DNA of 26,502 nt from CAYWNA01 sp964459305 (GTDB lineage: Bacteria; Planctomycetota; Planctomycetia; Pirellulales; Pirellulaceae): contig CAYWNA010000183.1 in assembly GCA_964459305.1 (NCBI GenBank), positions 1-26,502 on the forward strand, read 5' to 3'. The number at the start of each line of letters is the position of its first letter. Position 1 is the stretch's first letter. Below the pieces are notes generated by a model, which saw only the letters and a list, made by a program, of their open reading frames with translations, searched no databases and was not told the origin of the DNA. This document shows positions 21,507 through 26,502 of this stretch, piece by piece. Position numbers and translations under genes: made by a program.

Positions 21507-24500
21507 ATGGCAGCGAGAACTCTCGGCCTGGATCTCGGGCCTAATTCCATCGGTTGGGCACTGGTTGACGAAGAGGAGAACCGCATCGTCGATCTTGGCG
21601 TGCGTGTGTTTCCCGAAGGGGTCGACCAGTTCGACACGAAGAGGGAAAAGTCGCGCAACGAAAACCGCCGCATCGCCCGTGGCATGCGCCGGCAAACCAA
21701 ACGCCGTGGGCGTCGAAAGCGGCGGTTGAGCGACGCGCTGATCACGTGTGGTCTCTTCCCGTCCGATCCCGCGGAACAGGACAAGCTGTATCAGCTCGAC
21801 CCATACGAACTGCGAACCAAGGTACTCGACGAACCACTATCGCCCCACGAAATCGGCCGCGTCCTGCTGCACCTGAACCAACGCCGCGGGTTTCTTTCGA
21901 ATCGCAAGAAAGACCGCGGTGACAGTGAAGTGAGAGGGATGCTGGAAGAGATCAGCAACCTAGCCCAGCACATCGAATCAGGCGATGCTCGCACGCTCGG
22001 CGAGTATCTCTTTCGCAAGCATGATTCCTTCGATCACGCCAGTCGGGCCGAAGATGATCATGTGCGCAATCGGCACACGCGACGCGCGATGCTTGAGGGA
22101 GAATTCGAGAGGATTTGGGACGCGCAGGCCAAGCATCATCCCGGTTTGCTGACCGAACAACTACGATACGGCCAAGCGGGAAAGCAAACCTACCCCTGCA
22201 AACCCAAACGGCGGCCGAAAAAATTGAGCGACCTGGAAGCCTTTGGCATCCACGGCATGGTCTTTTTCCAGCGCAAAATGTATTGGCCGAAGTCGGTCGT
22301 GGGACTGTGCGAATTGGAGCCGAAACAAAAACGCTGCCCGCGCGGCGATCGCCACGCACAACGGTTCCGGCTGCTTCAGGAAGTGAACAACCTGAGACTG
22401 ATCGACGCCAGCCGCAACATCGAACGGTCGCTGCACGACGACGAACGCAAGCTACTGTTGGACAAGCTGTCTCACAAGAAAGAGCGAAAATTCGACGACA
22501 TACGCAAACTGCTGGGCCAGTTGCCCGACTCGCCGCCGCCCGAACAAATCCATTTCAATCTGGAACGCGGCAAACGCACGAAGCTGCAAGGCATGATCGT
22601 CGATGACATGATGGCGGCGAAGAAGGTAGCTGGCTCCCCATGGCACAAACGGCCGGAAGAAGAAAAAGATGTGATTGTCCGCATGCTGTTAGACAACGAG
22701 CGCGAAGACGATATCGTCGCGGAGCGTCTGGTCGATGAGTTCGGCTTTACGACCGAAAGCGCTGACGCGGCCCTTGGGCTCGATTTTCCCCCCGGCTATG
22801 TCAGTCTGTCGCTGGTCGCCATCGACAAGCTGCTGCCGCATTTAGAACGCGGCCTCGTCTATCAATCGGAAAGCGATCCCGATAAGAGCGCGTTGCATGC
22901 GGCTGGCTATCTCCGCCGCGACGAATTGCAGCGCCGTCTGTTCGACCGGTTGCCCGATCCGGGGCGGATGAATCCGCGCCATTGCCCAATCGGCGACATT
23001 CCGAACCCGGTCGTCAAGCGGGCGTTGGTCGAGCTGCGCAAGGTGGTCAATGCCATCATCCGCGAGTATGGCAAGCCCGATGCGGTTCACGTCGAGATGG
23101 CTCGTTCGGTGCGCATGGGTCGGAAGGCCCGTGGCGAATACAACTCGCGGATCCGCGAGCGCGAACAGCAGCGCGACACGGCGGCGGGCGAAATCCGCAA
23201 CTTGAAGGAAACGTATCCGGCGCTCAGTTCGCTGCGCGTCAATCGCGACAGCATTCTGCGGTATCTGCTGTGGGAAGACCAAAACCACGAGTGCCTGTAT
23301 TGCGGCCAGGCGATCAGCCAACAACAACTATTCGGTGGCGACGCCGACGTCGATCACGTGTTGCCGTATTCGCGCTGCCTGGACGATTCACAAGCCAACA
23401 AAGTTGTCTGCCACCGACACTGCAATCACGACAAAGAGAATCGCACTCCGTACGAGTGGCTCGCCGACGCGGACCCGCCGCGCTACGAACGCATTTGCCA
23501 ACACGCCGGCTCGCTGATGCGCAGGGGATCGCTGCCCTACGGCAAGTACCGCAAGTTTCTGCAAAATGAATTGAACCTCGACACTTTTATCGCCCGGCAA
23601 CTGACCGACACGGGCTACATAACACGGGCCACCGCCGAATACCTGCGGTGCTTGTTCGAGCATGACCACGACGTGCTAGGGTTGAAAGGCCAACAGACCG
23701 CCGAACTCCGCTGGCAGTGGGGTCTGAACACGATCCTGCGTGACGACGACGAGGACCGCAAGAGTCGCGACGACCATCGCCACCATGCCATCGACGCGCT
23801 AGTCGTCGCAATGATCAATCGCTCGCGGTTGCAGGAACTCTCCCGCATCCGCAAGGCCGGCTACTTTGACCGCAAAACGGGTGAAGTGCATGAATTGCCC
23901 GCCCCATGGGACAATTTCCGCGGCGATGTGGAAGAGTACGTCGACAAGATTAACGTATCGCACCGCGTCCGACGCAAAGTCGCAGGGGCGCTACATGACG
24001 AAATGCCTTTTGGAACGACTCCACAACCCGACGTTTACGTTAAACGAAAACCAGTGGCCGATTTGTCAGCGAACGAAGTGGAGAAGATTCGAGATGAAGG
24101 GATCAAACGCATCATTGTGGAGCATCTGAAATCGCACGGGTTGGAAGTCGGGCGCGGTAGAGGGAAGGATACCAAAAAGTTCAAACAGGCTTTGTCGGAT
24201 CTTGCGATGCCTTCGGGTGTCCCGATCAAGAAGGTGCGGCTGGAGATTCCGGAGCTGACAATCCAGCCCATTCGCCAGACCAAAGCCGACGATCGAGAAG
24301 ACTCGACGTGCGTCGCCTATGTCAGACCGGGGGACAACCACCATGTTTGTCTCTTCGAGTGGGAGGAAAACGGGAAAGTCAAGCGAGACGGTGAATATAC
24401 TACCCGTTTGGAGGCCAACAGGCGAATTAGAAATCGCGAGCCGCTTGTGCGCCGCACGCACTCGAGTAACCCTGATGCTCGATTCTTGATGTCCCTTTGT

Positions 24501-24902
24501 CTAGGGGACTTGGTTCTCGTCGAGTTCGACGGCGAGTCGCGCCTAATGGTGGTCAGCAAACTGGTGTCGACACAAAAGCGAGTTCATCTGGTCGACGCTC
24601 GCGACGCCCGAAAATCGTCAGAAAAGGAAGATGTCGGTCTGAGTCCCAACAGCCTGATCGAGAAATATCGAGCCAGAAAGGTCACTGTTGACCCGATTGG
24701 GCGCATTCGCTGGGCTGGCGGTTCAAGTGGAGAAGATGTTTCAATGGACGACATCGACCCCGAAGTTATGACCATCGCACGCGAGACAGTCGCGTCTCAG
24801 GGTTCAAACACCCAGGCCCACAAGAGGCTCAAACGAGCGGGCCTCAAGCATCTCGGCGCACAGCTTTCCGCTACGCTTCGGCATGTTCGAAAAACCCAAT
24901 AA
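21507..24902 (+). CDS. cas9: Cas9, type II-C CRISPR effector nuclease (1131 aa)
   Basis: It is an RNA-guided nuclease that cuts both strands of matching DNA. ATG 21507 has AAAGG upstream; frame upstream is the tracrRNA gene. RuvC-I: LGLDLGPNSIGWAL (D9). Bridge helix: RRQTKRRGRRKRRL (~60-75). RuvC-II: PDAVHVEMARS (E530). HNH: CLYCGQA ... DVDHVLPYSR (D616, H617) ... N631 and N640 in ANKVVCHRHCNHDKENR. RuvC-III: DHRHHAIDALVVA (H760, D763). All catalytic residues are present. Two CxxC pairs (CLYC, and C635-x3-C639) in HNH could bind zinc, unlike SpCas9. At 1131 aa it is in the compact II-C range. The C-terminal ~250 residues form the PAM-interacting region, which is poorly conserved. cas1 and cas2 follow. 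Confidence 0.98.
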   Translation: MAARTLGLDLGPNSIGWALVDEEENRIVDLGVRVFPEGVDQFDTKREKSRNENRRIARGMRRQTKRRGRRKRRLSDALITCGLFPSDPAEQDKLYQLDPYELRTKVLDEPLSPHEIGRVLLHLNQRRGFLSNRKKDRGDSEVRGMLEEISNLAQHIESGDARTLGEYLFRKHDSFDHASRAEDDHVRNRHTRRAMLEGEFERIWDAQAKHHPGLLTEQLRYGQAGKQTYPCKPKRRPKKLSDLEAFGIHGMVFFQRKMYWPKSVVGLCELEPKQKRCPRGDRHAQRFRLLQEVNNLRLIDASRNIERSLHDDERKLLLDKLSHKKERKFDDIRKLLGQLPDSPPPEQIHFNLERGKRTKLQGMIVDDMMAAKKVAGSPWHKRPEEEKDVIVRMLLDNEREDDIVAERLVDEFGFTTESADAALGLDFPPGYVSLSLVAIDKLLPHLERGLVYQSESDPDKSALHAAGYLRRDELQRRLFDRLPDPGRMNPRHCPIGDIPNPVVKRALVELRKVVNAIIREYGKPDAVHVEMARSVRMGRKARGEYNSRIREREQQRDTAAGEIRNLKETYPALSSLRVNRDSILRYLLWEDQNHECLYCGQAISQQQLFGGDADVDHVLPYSRCLDDSQANKVVCHRHCNHDKENRTPYEWLADADPPRYERICQHAGSLMRRGSLPYGKYRKFLQNELNLDTFIARQLTDTGYITRATAEYLRCLFEHDHDVLGLKGQQTAELRWQWGLNTILRDDDEDRKSRDDHRHHAIDALVVAMINRSRLQELSRIRKAGYFDRKTGEVHELPAPWDNFRGDVEEYVDKINVSHRVRRKVAGALHDEMPFGTTPQPDVYVKRKPVADLSANEVEKIRDEGIKRIIVEHLKSHGLEVGRGRGKDTKKFKQALSDLAMPSGVPIKKVRLEIPELTIQPIRQTKADDREDSTCVAYVRPGDNHHVCLFEWEENGKVKRDGEYTTRLEANRRIRNREPLVRRTHSSNPDARFLMSLCLGDLVLVEFDGESRLMVVSKLVSTQKRVHLVDARDARKSSEKEDVGLSPNSLIEKYRARKVTVDPIGRIRWAGGSSGEDVSMDDIDPEVMTIARETVASQGSNTQAHKRLKRAGLKHLGAQLSATLRHVRKTQ

Positions 24903-25035
24903 GTGCTGAAAATGAAATGTTCTCGGAAAAGACTAGAAACACGAAACCGCGACAATTAGTCTAAGAAGATGATAGCCACTTGGACGGTTTCGCCACGGAT
25001 GGTCCTGTCGTCACTACAGCACAGGGCCTGCAACG

Positions 25036-25983
25036 GTGATCAAACGCACTATCGAGATTTCTCGTGAGGCCGCGCATCTGACGGTCAAGCAGCAGCAGTT
25101 CCTCATCAAACGCGATGGTAGAACGGTCGGCAGTATTCCCTGCGAAGACATCGGCGTCGTACTGGTCGACCACCCAGGCACTACATACACGCACGCCGCT
25201 CTTTCGTCTTTGGCCGAGTCGGACGCCGCTTTAGTCGTCTGCGGCCGCAATCACCTGCCCAGCGCCGTGCTGCTGCCGTTGTCCGATCACTCTCAAGTCG
25301 TCTGGCGCATCAACGATCAACTTGCGGTTAGCAAGCCGCTGCGTAAACAGCTCTGGAAACAACTGATCCAGGCCAAGATCCGCGCCCAGGCGATCAATCT
25401 GCCAGCGGATTGTCCCGCGCGATCGAAATTGCAGGACATGGCGTGCCAAGTCCGTTCGGGCGATCCGAACAACATGGAGGCGCAAGCGGCGCGAGTTTAC
25501 TGGAAAAGCTACTTGCCGAATGAAACGTTCCGGCGCGACACGGGGGGTGACGGGCTCAATTCCTTCCTCAATTACGGTTACGCCGTGGTCCGTGCCGCCG
25601 TGGCTCGCGCACTGGTAGCCGGCGGGCTGATGCCTGCGCTCGGTTTGCACCATTCGAACCGAAGCAACGCATTCTGTCTGGCCGACGATCTGATCGAACC
25701 ACTGCGGCCTATGGTCGACGACCGCGCTCGGCATCTGTACGTCTTGGGCTACGAGGAAGTTAACCCGCAGGCCAAGGCCGAGCTATTGAAACTGCTGGCC
25801 GAGCCGGTGCAAATGGGAGAAGAAACGGGTCCACTCATGGTCAATCTGCACCGCATGACGGCGTCGCTGGTGCGATGCTATCGAGGTGAGTCAAAGACGC
25901 TGGAGATTCCTACGGCAATCGCGGGTCAGGTATCGTGCCTGGTATCGGACGATCAGGATTCGGGTGTTACGGACGAGGAGTGA
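25036..25983 (+). CDS. cas1: Cas1, CRISPR integrase (type II)
   Basis: This is a 315-aa protein starting with GTG 25036 (VIKRTIEIS, read as Met). Cas1 dimers with Cas2 insert new spacers at the leader end of the array. The metal-binding triad is visible: E148 in NNMEAQAARVYW, H205/H206 in ALGLHHSNRSNAF and E221 in LADDLIEPLRP, positions close to those in S. pyogenes Cas1. The N-terminal beta domain runs to ~85. The last ~25 residues are acidic and variable. The gene lies 133 bp after cas9 with no other gene between; that gap has an imperfect GAAACCG/CGGTTTC stem. cas2 starts 9 bp after its stop, so both are one operon. Confidence 0.98.
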   Translation: MIKRTIEISREAAHLTVKQQQFLIKRDGRTVGSIPCEDIGVVLVDHPGTTYTHAALSSLAESDAALVVCGRNHLPSAVLLPLSDHSQVVWRINDQLAVSKPLRKQLWKQLIQAKIRAQAINLPADCPARSKLQDMACQVRSGDPNNMEAQAARVYWKSYLPNETFRRDTGGDGLNSFLNYGYAVVRAAVARALVAGGLMPALGLHHSNRSNAFCLADDLIEPLRPMVDDRARHLYVLGYEEVNPQAKAELLKLLAEPVQMGEETGPLMVNLHRMTASLVRCYRGESKTLEIPTAIAGQVSCLVSDDQDSGVTDEE

Positions 25984-25992
25984 CCGCGGAGC

Positions 25993-26322
25993 ATGTTAGT
26001 CAACGGGTATCGCTGTATGTGGGTACTGGCAATGTTCGACTTGCCGACCGATAGCAAGAAGGCTCGCAAGCACTACACGCAGTTTCGCAGGCACCTCCTG
26101 GAGGATGGGTTTACAATGATGCAGTACTCGGTCTATGCTCGGCACTGCGCCAGCAAGGAAAATGCCGAGGTACACACTCAGCGCATCAAGCGGGCATTGC
26201 CCCCTGACGGCGAGGTGCGCGTGATCACGATTACCGACAAGCAGTTCGAACGGATGAGCGTTTTTTGGGGAAAAATGCGCAAAGCGCCCGAGCCTGCCCC
26301 ATGTCAATTGCAACTTTTCTAA
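25993..26322 (+). CDS. cas2: Cas2, CRISPR adaptation protein (type II)
   Basis: This is a 109-aa protein. The core YRCMWVLAMFDLPTDSKKARK contains the conserved Asp of the ferredoxin-like fold (FDLPT), then HYTQFRRHLLEDGFTMMQYS and VYARHCASKEN, and late VRVITITDKQFERM, as in type II Cas2. It forms the structural centre of the Cas1-Cas2 integrase. ATG 25993 fits the usual MLxxGYRxMW start of II-C Cas2; ATG 26017 is a shorter option. No csn2 or cas4 gene follows, which supports subtype II-C. The array begins 49 bp after the stop. Confidence 0.98.
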   Translation: MLVNGYRCMWVLAMFDLPTDSKKARKHYTQFRRHLLEDGFTMMQYSVYARHCASKENAEVHTQRIKRALPPDGEVRVITITDKQFERMSVFWGKMRKAPEPAPCQLQLF

Positions 26323-26371
26323 GCGCGATTTCCTCCTATCTCGTGTCCACATCACGGATTAGCAGGCGAGG

Positions 26372-26502
26372 AGTGTAACCAATCCCAGCCTGCGACCAAT
26401 CCGCAACGCCCATGGCCTGGTCGTTTCTACGTGCCGAAGTGTAACCAATCCCAGCCTGCGACCAATCCGCAACCGATGCTAATTAACTCGCCTATCGGTG
26501 TA
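26372..26502 (-). CRISPR. CRISPR array start: two identical 36-bp repeats, one 30-bp spacer, one spacer cut by the window end
   Basis: Repeats lie at 26372-26407 and 26438-26473, identical over 36 bases. Spacer 1 is 26408-26437 (30 bp); spacer 2 runs from 26474 to the window edge (29 bp seen). The 36/30 geometry fits type II-C. Read on the minus strand the repeat starts GTTGCGGATTGG and ends GGTTACACT, like known II-C repeats (GTTG...TACAAT in Neisseria). That end resembles a -10 box. Pairing with the tracrRNA requires the crRNA to be made from the minus strand, toward cas2. The array continues to the right. Confidence 0.97.

Noticed and set aside
24903..25035. A further cas gene (csn2 or cas4) between cas9 and cas1
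   Set aside because: The 133-bp gap is too short and has no coding frame; none follows cas2 either before the array starts.
26408..26437. A spacer matching the neighbouring phage remnant or mobile element
   Set aside because: I scanned by eye for both orientations of the spacer and saw no match in the window. A proper search was not possible.

Overview
The window looks like the chromosome of a planctomycete (Pirellulales-like). This is an inference from a DUF1580-type small protein, Gfo/Idh/MocA oxidoreductases, two long imperfect hairpin repeats, the style of the tyrosine recombinases, and high-GC genes with clear Shine-Dalgarno sites. No rRNA or housekeeping marker is present to place it more exactly. 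Most of the window is accessory DNA.

Region 1 (1 to about 7100) is the right end of an integrative element. It holds the tail of a Y-family DNA polymerase, two adjacent genes with related N-termini, a 300-base hairpin-rich non-coding stretch, a primase/helicase-like ATPase, a radical SAM protein, an excisionase-like HTH protein with a strong terminator, and a tyrosine integrase on the minus strand. It ends at a 3' fragment of tRNA-Leu(CAA), which I read as attR. The left end lies outside the window.

Region 2 (about 7150-9583) is a gene graveyard: an integrase remnant, an in-frame nagB/Gfo-Idh-MocA chimera, and a sensor histidine kinase that is truncated in its H-box and has an internal deletion. 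Region 3 (9881-13853) is a four-gene metal-transport operon with a CtpC-like P-type ATPase between two HMA2-type proteins, plus a small membrane protein. Its promoter has a perfect dyad in the spacer. Two hairpin repeats and a Gfo/Idh/MocA oxidoreductase follow.

Region 4 (15532 to about 21070) starts with tRNA-Val(CAC) and a second integrase, and is a deleted prophage. It has a wHTH-like protein, a DUF1580 protein, several tiny genes, a ParB/Dam-type methyltransferase without its C-terminus, and a prohead-protease-like gene.

Region 5 (21085-26502) is a type II-C CRISPR-Cas locus: cas9 (1131 aa), cas1, cas2 and the start of a 36-bp repeat / 30-bp spacer array. There is no csn2 or cas4 in the window. 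On the minus strand just upstream of cas9 there is a complete predicted tracrRNA gene with a sigma70-like promoter, a 35-nt anti-repeat matching the array repeat, a small hairpin and a U-tailed terminator. Together these are the expected parts of a working Cas9 immune system, sitting directly beside phage debris.
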